DNA of 64,000 bases from Phenylobacterium sp. LH3H17 (GCF_024298925.1 NZ_CP101283.1:3849001-3913000), one strand, 5' to 3'. Counted from the first letter of the stretch, positions 1-8,950 are shown. Made by a program: numbers and translations. Notes: a model not told the origin generated them from the sequence alone.

Positions 1-347
1 AAGTAGAGCAGCGACAGGCCGTTGGTTTCCACCGCCTGACGGAACCGCACCAGGTCGGCGCCGAGCAGGGTGGTCGGATAGATCATCGCCGCGGAGTGGA
101 CGATGTGGCTGAGGCCGTGGCCCAGGCCCTCGACCTCGGCGATCAGCGCCGCCGACCCCTCGATGGTCCCCACGTCGCCCTTGACCAGATCCACCGCCGC
201 GCCGGTGGCGGCGATCTGGGCGCGGGCGGCTTCAGCCGCCGCCTCGTCGCTGTGATAGGCCAGCACCACGCGACCGTGGACCGGAGCCAGCCGCCTGGCG
301 ATGGCCAAGCCGATACCCTTGGTCCCGCCTGTGACCAGGACGGTCAT
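1..347 (-). CDS. SDR family NAD(P)-dependent oxidoreductase, C-terminus beyond window edge
   Basis: The frame is open from an ATG at 347 on the minus strand to the window edge, about 115 codons. The N-terminus reads MTVLVTGGTKGIGLAIARRL, the glycine-rich TGxxxGIG dinucleotide loop of classical short-chain dehydrogenases. An HSAA sequence near residue 87 takes the place of the usual NNAG. The start overlaps the stop of the upstream SDR gene by 4 bp (ATGA), so the two are probably co-transcribed and translationally coupled. Its catalytic Tyr-x-x-x-Lys would lie outside the window. The substrate cannot be told. Confidence 0.85.
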   Translation of the reverse strand, partial: MTVLVTGGTKGIGLAIARRLAPVHGRVVLAYHSDEAAAEAARAQIAATGAAVDLVKGDVGTIEGSAALIAEVEGLGHGLSHIVHSAAMIYPTTLLGADLVRFRQAVETNGLSLLY

Positions 348-1207
348 GGCTGGGTGGTCGAGAGGTCGGGGGTCTTGTAGTCCATGCCCTCCAGCGCCGG
401 ACTGGCGTCGGCGGCGTCGAAGCCGGCCATGATCGCGGCGAACCGCATCTGGACCAGGCCGCGCATGTCGGGGTGGGTGAAGATGTAGGGCTCGTTGGCC
501 AGCACGGCCTCCAGCACCCGCTTGCCGACCCGCTCCGGATCGATCCCACTCTCAACGGCGGAATCGGCGACGATCTCGCTGACTGTCGGCCCGCCGTACT
601 GAGCCTGGCGGGCGCGGCCCGACTGGTTGATCTTGGTCTTCACGAACCCCGGGCAGAGCACCGCCACATGGATGTTCTCCGGCGCCAGCTGGCGCAGCCA
701 GCCCTCGGACATGGCGACCACCGCGTACTTGGTGGCGCTGTAGGGCTCCATGCCCGGCGGGGAGATAAGGCCCGCCATCGAGGCGGTATTGATGAAGCAG
801 CCGCCTTCCCCGTGCGCGCGCACATGGGGCAGGAAGGCGTCCATGCCATAGACCACGCCCATCAGGTTCACCGCCAAGATCCAGTCCCAGTCGACGGGCT
901 TCACCTGGCCGATCGGCCCGCCGACGCCGACGCCGGCGTTGTTGGCCACCAGGTGAACCTTGCCGAAGGTCGCGACGGTCCGGCTCGCCGCGGCCTCCAC
1001 CGCCTTGCGGTCGGCGACGTCGCAGATCACGCTCGAAGCCCGGATCTGGCGCTCCTCCAGGTCGGCGACCGCCTTGGCCAGGGGCGCCTCCTCGATATCG
1101 GCCAGCATGACGTTCATGCCCGCTTCGCCGAAGGCGTGGGCCATGGCCAGGCCAAGCCCGCTGGCCCCGCCGGTGATGAACGCCGTCTTGCCCTTCAGGT
1201 CGCGCAT
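344..1207 (-). CDS. SDR family NAD(P)-dependent oxidoreductase
   Basis: This is a 287-residue classical short-chain dehydrogenase/reductase. The TGGASGLG cofactor loop is at residues 12-19, NNAG at 89-92, the structural Asn at 114, catalytic Ser143 (NTASMAG) and the YSATK motif with Tyr156 and Lys160. Asp37 after the second beta strand suggests a preference for NAD(H), by family rule. The C-terminus is extended compared with 250-residue SDRs, as in the group acting on hydrophobic or steroid-like alcohols. It overlaps the next SDR gene by 4 bp, so the two form an operon. The substrate is unknown; the neighbours do not reveal a pathway. Confidence 0.9.
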   Translation of the reverse strand: MRDLKGKTAFITGGASGLGLAMAHAFGEAGMNVMLADIEEAPLAKAVADLEERQIRASSVICDVADRKAVEAAASRTVATFGKVHLVANNAGVGVGGPIGQVKPVDWDWILAVNLMGVVYGMDAFLPHVRAHGEGGCFINTASMAGLISPPGMEPYSATKYAVVAMSEGWLRQLAPENIHVAVLCPGFVKTKINQSGRARQAQYGGPTVSEIVADSAVESGIDPERVGKRVLEAVLANEPYIFTHPDMRGLVQMRFAAIMAGFDAADASPALEGMDYKTPDLSTTQP

Positions 1208-1240
1208 GGCGCCCTCCCCAATCTTGTCTGTCGTTCTGTT

Positions 1241-2851
1241 CTAGGTCTTCAGGCGCGCGACGAGGCTCGCCGTCGATGGATCGTGCGCCCCCGGAGCGCC
1301 GCCTTCCAGCTCCTTGAGGATGGTCACCGCCAGGCTCTTGCCCAACTCCACCCCCCACTGGTCGAAGGAATTGATCCCCCACAGCACGCCTTCGACGAAA
1401 GTCTTGTGCTCGTAGAGCGCCAGCAGGGCGCCGAGGGACGGCGGGGTGAGCGCGTCCAGCAGGATGAAGCTGGACGGGCGGTCGCCATGGAAGGTCTTCT
1501 GCGGCGCCAGTTCGTCGATGGCGGCCTGGGCCATGCCCTGGGCCGCCAGCTCGGCGCGGACGGCGGCCTCGGGCTTGCCGACCATCAGGGCCTGCGCCTG
1601 GGCGACGGCGTTGGCCAGCAGCTTGGCCTGGGAGGCCGCCTCGCCCTCGGAGGCCCGGCGCACCGCCAGGATGTCGATGGGGATGATGTCGGTCCCCTGG
1701 TGCATCATCTGGAAGAAGGCGTGCTGCACATTGGTTCCGGCGTCGCCGAACACCGTGGCCGAGGTCGCCCGCGCCACGGGTCGGCCGTGGGCGTCGACCT
1801 GCTTGCCGTTCGATTCCATCTCCAGCTGCTGCAGGAAGGTGGGCAGGAGATGCAGGCGCTGGGCGTAGGGAACCACGGCGCGGACGGGCCGGCCGAGGCC
1901 GTTGCGGTTGAAGATGTGGGCCAGGGCCAGCAGCACCGGGGCGTTGGCCTGGAGCGGCGCGGTCTGGAAGTGGCGATCCATGGCGTGGGCGCCGCTCAGC
2001 AGGCCCTCGAAGGCCTGCCAGCCGAGCGCGATGGCGCAGGAGAGCCCCACCGAGGACCAGACCGAATAGCGGCCGCCCACCCAGTCGCCGAAGCCGAACA
2101 CCTGGTCGTCGGGCACGCCGAAGGCGGCGGTCTCCTTTGGCGCGGCGGAGACGGCGATCAGGTGGCCGTCGCCAGCCTTGCCCAGGGCGGAGCGCAGCCA
2201 GGTCCGGGCGATCTGCGCATTGGTGATCGTCTCGAGCGTGGTGAAGGTCTTGGAGACCACCACCACCAGGGTCTGCGCCGGATCGAGGCCGGCGAGCGCC
2301 AGGGCCATGTCGGCAGGGTCCACATTGGCCACGAAGCGCAGCTCGATCGCGGGTTCCACCGGCCGCAGGGCGTCCCAGACCAGGCGGGGCCCGAAGTCCG
2401 AGCCGCCGATGCCGATGTGGACGATGGACCTGAACCGCTTGCCGGTGGCGCCGAGCTTGGCGCCAGAGTTCACCGCCTGGACGAAGGCGCGCATGGCGGC
2501 GCGGACGGCGTCGATCCCGGCCGACACCGGCTCGCTGTCAGCCTTGAAGTCGGCGCCCGGCGGCGCGCGCAGCGCCATGTGCAGGGCCGCGCGGCCCTCC
2601 GAGGCGTTGACCACGGCGCCGGCGAAATGCCGGTCGCGCGCCGCCTCGATCCCGCCGGCGCGGGCGAGGTCCAGGGCGACATCGCGGTCGGCCAGGGACC
2701 AGGGCTGCTTGGAGAGATCGAGATAGAGGCCGGCGGCTTCCAGCGACAGGGCCGCGACCCGATCAGGCTCGGCGGAAAACAGGCTGTCGATGCGACGGTC
2801 GCGGGCGGCGTGCGCGGCGGCTTCCAACTTGGACCAGGCGGCTTTGAGCAT
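1241..2851 (-). CDS. pgi: Glucose-6-phosphate isomerase
   Basis: The product is a 536-residue cytosolic enzyme that interconverts glucose-6-phosphate and fructose-6-phosphate, close to the usual 550 residues. It carries the SIS-fold phosphate-binding GIGGSDFGP segment (residues 147-155), a SKTFTTLET segment, the PGI signature around FGDWVGGRYS, the catalytic-Glu segment QLEMESNGK, the GTNVQHAFFQ segment with the catalytic His, and the C-terminal signature GxNSFDQWGVELGK. It stands 33 bp upstream of the SDR pair on the same strand and could be co-transcribed, although the functions look unrelated. Confidence 0.97.
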   Translation of the reverse strand: MLKAAWSKLEAAAHAARDRRIDSLFSAEPDRVAALSLEAAGLYLDLSKQPWSLADRDVALDLARAGGIEAARDRHFAGAVVNASEGRAALHMALRAPPGADFKADSEPVSAGIDAVRAAMRAFVQAVNSGAKLGATGKRFRSIVHIGIGGSDFGPRLVWDALRPVEPAIELRFVANVDPADMALALAGLDPAQTLVVVVSKTFTTLETITNAQIARTWLRSALGKAGDGHLIAVSAAPKETAAFGVPDDQVFGFGDWVGGRYSVWSSVGLSCAIALGWQAFEGLLSGAHAMDRHFQTAPLQANAPVLLALAHIFNRNGLGRPVRAVVPYAQRLHLLPTFLQQLEMESNGKQVDAHGRPVARATSATVFGDAGTNVQHAFFQMMHQGTDIIPIDILAVRRASEGEAASQAKLLANAVAQAQALMVGKPEAAVRAELAAQGMAQAAIDELAPQKTFHGDRPSSFILLDALTPPSLGALLALYEHKTFVEGVLWGINSFDQWGVELGKSLAVTILKELEGGAPGAHDPSTASLVARLKT

Positions 2852-2955
2852 GCGGCTAAGTTCGGCCCTCTTGCGGCGGTAGCAACGCGTTTACCCTGCG
2901 GGCGTAGCAAAAGCCTCCAGCCCTGTCTTTCGCCATTCGCTCTTGAGGGACCGCC

Positions 2956-3402
2956 ATGTCCTGCGACGTCGCCACCGCCATCGCCGTGCTCTGGCTGGCC
3001 GCCGCCCCGGCGCCGGCGGGCGCGGGGATCAGCCCGCCACCCCCGCCGCCCGGCGTGTCGGTGGCCCGCGAGCCCTTGTTCGCCGACATCGTCGCCCGGG
3101 CCGGCGCGCTCAAGGCCGCGGTCGAGGCCTTCAAGGCCGCGCCGCCGACGCCCGCCTTCAAGCAGGAGATCGCCGAGCTGGCCGCCCTGAACATGCGGGG
3201 CCACGTGGAACTCGCCAAGCGGGGCACGGACGGCGACCTGAAGTGCATCCTCAAGGGGATCGCCGAGGACCTGCCGCTGAAGCTGAAGGCCCTGGAAGCC
3301 GCGACCACCGACAAGGACCGCCTGCGGGCGGTCCAGGACCTGGGCTACCTGCTGAACGACAATGTCGAGGTGATCACCGCCCCGCCGGAGGGGCAGGTCT
3401 AG
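2956..3402 (+). CDS. Small secreted protein of unknown function
   Basis: The ORF has 148 codons and starts at an ATG preceded by a GAGGGA ribosome-binding site. Residues 1-22 look like a cleavable signal peptide (hydrophobic stretch then an Ala-Gly-rich end). A proline-rich patch follows, then a helical, charged region. Only one cysteine (CILKGI) lies in the mature part. I recognise no domain. It is divergent from pgi and reads into a palindromic repeat. An overlapping longer frame on the same strand is antisense to pgi and is not credible. Confidence 0.7.
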   Translation: MSCDVATAIAVLWLAAAPAPAGAGISPPPPPPGVSVAREPLFADIVARAGALKAAVEAFKAAPPTPAFKQEIAELAALNMRGHVELAKRGTDGDLKCILKGIAEDLPLKLKALEAATTDKDRLRAVQDLGYLLNDNVEVITAPPEGQV

Positions 3403-3427
3403 GGCGCACGACCGCCGAGAATGCGTG

Positions 3428-3562
3428 GATGCTCCCCTTCTGGGGGAGCTGTCACCGGAGGTGACTGAGGGGGACTTTGACTCTCATTTGCGGCCTTCAA
3501 CTCCCTCCACCGCTTCGCGGTCCCCCTCCCCCAAAATCGCGCTGCGCGCTGGGGGAGGATCT
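3428..3562. repeat. Composite palindromic intergenic repeat, copy 1 (inverted orientation)
   Basis: This stretch is the reverse complement of a repeat found again at 5789-5935 and 31051-31199. It ends in near-inverted termini of the form AGATSCTCCCC. It contains paired GC-rich arms: GCGCGCTGGGGGAGGATCT at one end and gatGCTCCCCTTCTGGGGGAGC at the other, plus the shared inner segment AGTCAAAGTCCCCCTCA (reverse complement here). It lies between two convergent genes and can fold on either strand, so it may also act as a transcription end. Confidence 0.8.
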
Positions 3563-3568
3563 AGGGAC

Positions 3569-5695
3569 TCAGCGGTCCTGGGCGGCTTCCAAGGCGCGGA
3601 CAACCAGGCCTTCGGTCAGGATCTGCGGCAGGATGACTCCGTCGCCGCCCTTGGCGCCGTAGACCAGATAGAGCGGCACGCCGGCCCGGCCGTGCTTGGC
3701 CAGCTCAGCGGCGATCTCGGCGTCCTTCAACGTCCAGTCGGCCTTCAGGTAGACCGCCCCGGTCGCCTTGAAGGCGTCGGCGACGCCCTGGCTGGTCAGC
3801 GCGACGCGCTCATTGACCTGGCAGGTGACGCACCAGGCGGCGGTGAAGTTGACGAACACCGGCTTGCCGGCGGCCCGCGCTGCCGCGAGCTTCTCGGGGC
3901 TGTAGGCTTCGTAGGGGATGGAGGCCGTCGCGCCCGGCGCGGCGCCAGGGGTGGCGCTGGGCGCGACCCCGTAGTTCGGCCAGACGGCGGCGAGGGTCGC
4001 GGCGATCGCCAGCACCGCGCCGACGCCAGCCAGGGCGAACGGCCTGCCGCCCGCCGCGGCGCGGCGCTGGGCCGCGCCCAGCAGCCAGACGGCCAGGGCC
4101 AGGACCACGGCGGCGGCGAAAACGCGGGCCAGGGCGGTGTTGCCAGCCTGGACGGCGAGCACCCAGACGAGCCAGGCGGCGGTCCCGTACATCGGGAAGG
4201 CCATCAGCTTCTTGAAGCCGTCCATCCATGGGCCGGGCTTGGGCAGGCGCGAGAGCAGGCCTGGCACGAAGGCGGCGAGCGCGAAGGGGGCGGCGAAGCC
4301 GAGGCCGAGCGCCAGGAAAACTGCCAGGGCGGCCGGCGCACTCTGGGTCAGCGCCCAGCCGAGGGCGGGCGCCATGAAAGGCGCCGTGCAGGGGGCGGCC
4401 ACCGCCACGGCCAGGGCGCCGGTGAAGAAGGCGCCGGCCAGGCCGCCGCGGCTGGCCAGGCCAGAGCCCGCGCCCTGCAGGGAGGTCCCGACCTCGAACA
4501 CGCCGGAGAGATTGAGCGCCACGGCCAGCATGAGCAGGGCCAGGCCCGCCACCACCGGAGGCGACTGTAGCTGGAAGCCCCAGCCCACCGCCGCCCCGCC
4601 CGCGCGCACCGCGATCAGCACCCCGGCCAGGGCCAGGAAGGTCGTCAGCACGCCGGCCAGGAAGGCGATCCCCTGGGCCTGGGCCGCGCGGCGCTCGTGG
4701 GCGTGGCCGGCCAGGGAGGTGGCCTTCATGGCCAGGATCGGGAAGACGCAGGGCATCAGGTTGAGGATCAGCCCGCCCAGGAAGGCGAAGGCGGCCGCCA
4801 GCGGCAGGCCCAGCGCCGCGCCGCCGGACGCCTTGGCCGGCGCGCCCAGGCCCGAGGCGCCGGGCGGCAGGGCCCCCGCCTTGGCCGCGATCTCATAGGC
4901 CTTGCCGCCCAGGCTCAACACGCCCGCCATGGCTTGGGGACCCGCGCCCTCCTGGAAGGCGTAGCCGGGGGTCAAGGTCAGGGTCAGTCCGTCGGCCCCG
5001 CGCTCGATGGCCTGGGGCTTGGCGTGGTCGATGACCGTGGAGTCGAAGGGGAAGAAATAGGCCTCTCCCAGGTCTGCGCCCTTGAGCGCGGCCCCGGTGA
5101 CCGCCAGGGCGACAACGGCGCCCCGCCTGGCGAAGGCCGCGTCGAGCCCGGCTGGGGCAGGCGCCTCGGCGAGCGTCCTGGCGATGGCCGCCCCCCACTT
5201 GGGATCAGGCTGGGCCAGGCCGTCGGCCACCGGAAGGGTGAGAGTCAGGACCGCGTCCTCGGGGACGCAGATCTCCTCGCAGACCAGGAAGGCGGCGGCG
5301 GCCTTCAGGGTGACGGTCTCGCCCGGCCTGGCGGTGGCCGGGACCGTGATCGGCACGGGCAGCAGCACCTCGTCGTGATAGCCGTAATTCATCAGCGGGC
5401 CGGTCGGCTGGCGCTGCGGGGTCGGCCAGACGATGTCGCCGGCGGTCCAGCCGGCGGGCAGGGTCCACACCACCCTGGTGGCCTCGCCGCTGTCGCCGGA
5501 ATTGCGCCAGTAGGTGTGCCAGCCCTTGTCGATCTTCTGGCGCACGGCGACATAGGTGGTGGCGCCCGGCGTCACCGTGGCGTCGCGAGCCACCAGCTCG
5601 GCGACCAGATGGCCGGTGTCCACCGGCTGGGCCATGGCCGGGAAGGCCGCCAGCAGGGCCAGAGCCGCAGCCACCTTCGCGAAGAAACGCGTCAT
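3569..5695 (-). CDS. dsbD: DsbD/ScsB-type protein-disulfide reductase
   Basis: The product is a 708-residue inner-membrane protein that carries reducing equivalents from cytoplasmic thioredoxin to the periplasm. A signal peptide ends near AMAQ (residue 22). The periplasmic N-domain contains a Cys pair in LVCEEICVPED. Eight or so membrane segments follow, with redox cysteines in LNLMPCVFPI and AAPCTAPFMAPALG. The C-terminal thioredoxin-like domain has the active site WCVTC (Cys622 and Cys625). The N-domain resembles the DsbD_2/ScsB form more than E. coli DsbD. It stands alone between two copies of the same intergenic repeat. The partner (DsbC, or copper or methionine repair enzymes) cannot be told. 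Confidence 0.93.
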   Translation of the reverse strand: MTRFFAKVAAALALLAAFPAMAQPVDTGHLVAELVARDATVTPGATTYVAVRQKIDKGWHTYWRNSGDSGEATRVVWTLPAGWTAGDIVWPTPQRQPTGPLMNYGYHDEVLLPVPITVPATARPGETVTLKAAAAFLVCEEICVPEDAVLTLTLPVADGLAQPDPKWGAAIARTLAEAPAPAGLDAAFARRGAVVALAVTGAALKGADLGEAYFFPFDSTVIDHAKPQAIERGADGLTLTLTPGYAFQEGAGPQAMAGVLSLGGKAYEIAAKAGALPPGASGLGAPAKASGGAALGLPLAAAFAFLGGLILNLMPCVFPILAMKATSLAGHAHERRAAQAQGIAFLAGVLTTFLALAGVLIAVRAGGAAVGWGFQLQSPPVVAGLALLMLAVALNLSGVFEVGTSLQGAGSGLASRGGLAGAFFTGALAVAVAAPCTAPFMAPALGWALTQSAPAALAVFLALGLGFAAPFALAAFVPGLLSRLPKPGPWMDGFKKLMAFPMYGTAAWLVWVLAVQAGNTALARVFAAAVVLALAVWLLGAAQRRAAAGGRPFALAGVGAVLAIAATLAAVWPNYGVAPSATPGAAPGATASIPYEAYSPEKLAAARAAGKPVFVNFTAAWCVTCQVNERVALTSQGVADAFKATGAVYLKADWTLKDAEIAAELAKHGRAGVPLYLVYGAKGGDGVILPQILTEGLVVRALEAAQDR

Positions 5696-5788
5696 CCACT
5701 CATCCCGACAAGCTGTGCAGGCTATATGGCCCGGCGCGGGCCATCCGCAAAGCTACGCCTGGGTCGCGGGGGCGGATGCTCAGTCTCC

Positions 5789-5935
5789 AGATCCTCCCCC
5801 AGCGCGCGCAGCGCGATTGGGGGAGGTGGCGCGTCGCCCCCTTTGGCGACGTGACGGAAGGGGCTCAAGCCCACAAAGAAGAGTCAAAGTCCCCCTCAGG
5901 CCCTTCGGGCCAGCTCCCCCGGGAGGGGAGCATCT
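5789..5935. repeat. Composite palindromic intergenic repeat, copy 2
   Basis: This begins with AGATCCTCCCCCAGCGCGC and ends with GGGGAGCATCT, so the ends are inverted copies with one mismatch. Internal parts are GGCGCGTCGCC...GGCGACGTGACGGA, AGAGTCAAAGTCCCCCTCAG, and a short hairpin GGCCCTTCGGGCC. It is about 147 bp and matches copy 3 over its length. It sits upstream of dsbD and just downstream of the stop of the next minus-strand gene. Confidence 0.85.
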
Positions 5936-5947
5936 TTGGGCTGAGCT

Positions 5948-6232
5948 TCAGAGCGTGATCCAGCGCCTCGGCCACTTCCAGCCGAGGGGGCGGACCTCGC
6001 CGGGCTTCAGCGCCAGGGCGCGGACGGTCTGGGCGGAGAGCTCGCTGACCACGTGGACCGGCTCCAGTCCGCCGACCGGGCTCCCGGCCACGCCGCCGAT
6101 CAGCATCGCCTTGTCGATGGCGGTCCATTCGGCCTTGTTGCGATCTGCGTGGCCGACGGCGAAGAAGTGGCGCAGGGGCGCGGGCTCCCCGGCCAGCTCC
6201 ACCATCACCCCGATCATCCAGCCGCTCGACAT
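5948..6232 (-). CDS. Conserved hypothetical protein, 94 residues
   Basis: The ORF starts at an ATG at 6232 and encodes 94 residues without signal peptide or membrane segment. Visible features are an internal FFAVGHADRNKAEW segment, two Gly-rich turns and a C-terminal PLGWKWPRRW stretch. I do not recognise the family. Its stop lies 13 bp from the end of repeat copy 2. The base composition and lack of a credible competing frame make it likely real. Confidence 0.6.
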   Translation of the reverse strand: MSSGWMIGVMVELAGEPAPLRHFFAVGHADRNKAEWTAIDKAMLIGGVAGSPVGGLEPVHVVSELSAQTVRALALKPGEVRPLGWKWPRRWITL

Positions 6233-6463
6233 GGCGCGGTCCTAACACGCCTCCAGCGCCGTGGAGACGGCGATCTCGTCCATGGCTTGGAAGGGGCGCT
6301 GGAGCAGGCGTTCGGTCTGCAGGACATTCGCCATCGCCATCCCTATCTTCGACATCAGGATGGGGTGGCCTATGCTTGCGGCCAAGTGTTGCGCGGCCAC
6401 ACTCGACTTGTCGCCTTCACCCGCCATCATCGGCGAATCAGCGTTTATCCGGAGTGTCAGGCC

Positions 6464-6856
6464 ATGCCCGCGTCGTTCGACGATATCGAGATGGGTCAGG
6501 TGGTGTCGCTGGGGGAGATCCCCGTGGACGCCGGCGCGCTGGACGCCTTCATCGCCGCCTTCGCGCCCGGCTGGCCCGCCGAGCGCGGCGCGCCCGACGC
6601 CATGGTCTATGCGATCTGGTGCCGGCTGGACGCCGCCTCGGCCATGGAGTGGCCCCAGACCAAGCGCCTGGGGGTCGACGCCCTGCGCTGGGCGCGCAAC
6701 CCGCCGGCCGGCGAGCTGCTGCGCGGCCGGATGACGGTTATGGGCAAGGATCCCGTCGGCGACGGCAAGGGCATCGTCATCGCCCAGCACGACCTGTTGG
6801 ACGAGGCCGGGCGGCTGGTCTTCTCCTGCCTGACGCGGAGCGTGTTCTCGCGGTAG
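6464..6856 (+). CDS. MaoC-like hotdog-fold protein
   Basis: The ORF has 130 codons, starting at MPASFDDIEMGQVVSLGEI with a GGAGTG ribosome-binding site. The FDDIExGQ opening and the C-terminal GKGIVIAQHDLLDEAGRLVFS segment are typical of MaoC-domain (R-hydratase-like hotdog) proteins. The catalytic D-x-NPxH motif of enoyl-CoA hydratase 2 is absent, so it may bind an acyl-CoA without hydrating it, or act with a partner. A true MaoC hydratase is coded 1 kb downstream. A longer upstream frame exists but overlaps the divergent gene and has no ribosome-binding site. Confidence 0.72.
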   Translation: MPASFDDIEMGQVVSLGEIPVDAGALDAFIAAFAPGWPAERGAPDAMVYAIWCRLDAASAMEWPQTKRLGVDALRWARNPPAGELLRGRMTVMGKDPVGDGKGIVIAQHDLLDEAGRLVFSCLTRSVFSR

Positions 6857-6916
6857 CCCAAACAGAAACGGCGGACCTCGCGGCCCACCGTTTCGATTGT
6901 CGACTCGCCGAAAGCC

Positions 6917-7711
6917 TTAGGCGTTGGCCGCCTGGGGCTGGGCGTTCAGGCGGGCGGTGGCCAGCGCGATGAGGCGATCCCAGCCGACCAGCGAGTTCAG
7001 ATGGCAGTAGATCTGGCCGAGCGCGCCGTTGTCGCGCAGCTCGACGAATTTGTCGGCCGGCAGGGCGTTGAGCTTGGTTTCCGAGACGCCGAAATACTCG
7101 GCGACCTTCTGCGGCTCGCCGGCGGTGCCGTCGGGATTGGTCGGGGTGAAGTTGGCGGTCTTCAGCTCGAACAGGTCCAGGTCCTTGAGGATCTGCACGA
7201 AGCTGGCCGTGCGCTGACGCTCGGCCTCGTAGTCGTTGCAGAACTGGATGCAGCCCTGTGTGTATTCGGTGGGCTGACCCTTGTCGTCGAAGAAGGCCAT
7301 GTCGCCGCCCTCGACGATGAATTCCGCGGCGCGGTCGATGCAGAGGATCATCTGGCCCGCGGCGCTGTCATTGGCGAACACGAACGGATAGCGGCGGATG
7401 TAGGCCGGGATGTAGACGCCGGGCTCGAACATGCCGTCGTCCTGCAGGAACATGTTGGTTCCCGGATTCAGGCCCATGACCTGGAGCGGGATCTTCTCGT
7501 CGCCGACGAAGATGATCGGACCGCAGACCGCGCCCAGGCTGAACTCGGTGACGGTGATCGGAACGGCGTGGCCTTCGCGGGCGAACTTGAAGGGCCCGTC
7601 CATGCGCTTGACGCCGAGGTTCTTGTGCAGGTCGACGGAGAGCGGCTCCGGCTTGGAGTAGAACAGCACATTGCCGGAAATCTGGCCCGAGCCGGTTTGG
7701 GTGGTCGCCAT
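6917..7711 (-). CDS. SapC family protein
   Basis: The product has 264 residues, starting at MATTQTGSGQISGNVLFYSK. An upstream in-frame start would add 30 unlikely residues. The body matches my recollection of the SapC family (PF07277): segments such as VTEFSLGAVCGPIIF, the LNPGTNMFL region, YIPAYIRRYPFVF, CIDRAAEFIVEGG and the terminal cap around QFCNDYEAERQRT. In Caulobacterales such proteins often lie near TonB receptors and tryptophan-halogenase-like genes. Here the gene is alone and divergent from a MaoC dehydratase. The molecular role is not established; the name comes from Campylobacter S-layer genetics. Confidence 0.88.
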   Translation of the reverse strand: MATTQTGSGQISGNVLFYSKPEPLSVDLHKNLGVKRMDGPFKFAREGHAVPITVTEFSLGAVCGPIIFVGDEKIPLQVMGLNPGTNMFLQDDGMFEPGVYIPAYIRRYPFVFANDSAAGQMILCIDRAAEFIVEGGDMAFFDDKGQPTEYTQGCIQFCNDYEAERQRTASFVQILKDLDLFELKTANFTPTNPDGTAGEPQKVAEYFGVSETKLNALPADKFVELRDNGALGQIYCHLNSLVGWDRLIALATARLNAQPQAANA

Positions 7712-7911
7712 TGCTGAGATGATCCTGGGCGATTGAAGTTGGAATGTCGGCGGGCCGTTCGAGGCCCGTCCCGACAAGGTCGCCGCTTCTACCCGATGCA
7801 TGGCGGGGCGGCAAATGGCCTCGCGCGCTGCTTGCCTCCGCGGGGCCGAACGGCTTCAATCCGCCGCATAGCGAAACGCCGCCAAGGCGACATACCGGAG
7901 GATATATTTTT

Positions 7912-8793
7912 ATGGCGATTTTTTACCCCGACATTCTCGACCAGAAGACCGCCCCGCGGACCTTCAGCTACGGCGACAAGGACGTGATGCTGTACGCGCT
8001 GGGCGTCGGCCTGGGCCAGGACCCCATGAACGAGACGGAGCTCGCCTTCGTCTACGAGAAGAACCTCAAGGTTATCCCGACCGCGGCCACGGTGCTGGCC
8101 TCGGGCCTGCGCGGCGCCGCGGGCCCCGCCCCGGAGATGCCGGCCGGCCATCGCCCCAGCCAGATCAACTTCCTGATGGTGGTCCATGGCGAGCAGAAGG
8201 TTGAGCTGCACAAGCCCCTGACGGCCAGCGGGACCTATACCGCCACCAGCCGCACCGCCGGCGCCTTCGACAAGGGCGAGGGCAAGGGCGCGGTGATCAT
8301 CAACGAAACCATCTGGACCGACGACAAGGGCGAGAAGGTCGCCACCCTGACCGGCTCCACCTTCGCCCGCGGCGACGGCGGTTTCGGGGGCCCCTCGGAA
8401 GGCGCGCCCGAGCCGCACGTCGTGCCGACCCGCCCGGCCGACCTGTCGGTGGACTTCACCACCCGCGAGGACCAGGCCCTGCTCTACCGCCTGAACGGCG
8501 ACCGCAACCCGCTTCACTCCGATCCGGACGTGGCCAAGCGGGCGGGCTTCCCGCGGCCGATCCTGCACGGGCTGTGCACCTACGGCATCACCTGCCGCGC
8601 CGTGCTGCAGGCCATCACCGACTTCGACCCCGACCAGATCCTCAGCCACCAGGCGCGGTTCTCCGCCCCGGTCTTCCCGGGCGACACCATCACCGTCGAC
8701 CTCTGGAAGGACGGCAAGAACATCTCCTTCGAGGCCCGCGTGAAGGAACGCGGCGCCACGGTGATCAAGAACGGCCTGACCGTCCTGCGGTAG
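7912..8793 (+). CDS. MaoC family enoyl-CoA hydratase (hydratase 2 type)
   Basis: The product has 293 residues, starting at MAIFYPDIL after a strong GGAGGA ribosome-binding site at 7897-7902. It has two hotdog repeats like the hydratase-2 part of peroxisomal multifunctional enzyme type 2. The N-terminal half is non-catalytic. The C-terminal half carries the motif YRLNGDRNPLHSDP near residues 190-203, with the catalytic Asp and His, followed by FPRPILHGLCTYG. It probably hydrates trans-2-enoyl-CoA to (R)-3-hydroxyacyl-CoA in fatty acid or polyhydroxyalkanoate metabolism. A longer upstream frame was rejected because it reads through the divergent promoter region. Confidence 0.9.
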   Translation: MAIFYPDILDQKTAPRTFSYGDKDVMLYALGVGLGQDPMNETELAFVYEKNLKVIPTAATVLASGLRGAAGPAPEMPAGHRPSQINFLMVVHGEQKVELHKPLTASGTYTATSRTAGAFDKGEGKGAVIINETIWTDDKGEKVATLTGSTFARGDGGFGGPSEGAPEPHVVPTRPADLSVDFTTREDQALLYRLNGDRNPLHSDPDVAKRAGFPRPILHGLCTYGITCRAVLQAITDFDPDQILSHQARFSAPVFPGDTITVDLWKDGKNISFEARVKERGATVIKNGLTVLR

Positions 8794-8802
8794 CCGGCGT
8801 CT

Positions 8803-8950
8803 CCTCCTCTCCCCTTTCAAGGGGAGAGGCAGGGTGAGGGGATGCGTCGCGAAGCGGCGCTGTCCGGTCCATCGACCTGTTCAGTGCGGCGGCGAAGCCC
8901 CCCTCACCCAACCTCTCCCCCCGAAGGCGGGTGGAGAGGGGCAGGTAAGG
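8803..8950. repeat. Composite palindromic repeat of a second type
   Basis: The left part is CTCTCCCCTTTCAAGGGGAG, a 9-bp stem hairpin, followed by GGGTGAGGGG. The right part has the inverse CCCCTCACCC followed by a CTCTCCCC...GGAGAGGGG hairpin. The whole is a roughly 150-bp inverted arrangement of two hairpins, lying between two genes on the same strand. It differs in sequence from the AGATCCTCCCC family but has a similar architecture. Confidence 0.75.

Noticed and set aside
473-3190. A 905-codon open frame on the plus strand
   Set aside because: It lies antisense to the SDR gene and pgi, both with full family motifs, and is rich in Arg/Gly/His/Gln as expected of a GC-rich shadow frame.
6242-6430. 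A possible 62-codon minus-strand ORF upstream of the 94-residue hypothetical gene
   Set aside because: The peptide looks protein-like but I see no ribosome-binding site and the full frame runs back through the MaoC-like gene. Not enough support.
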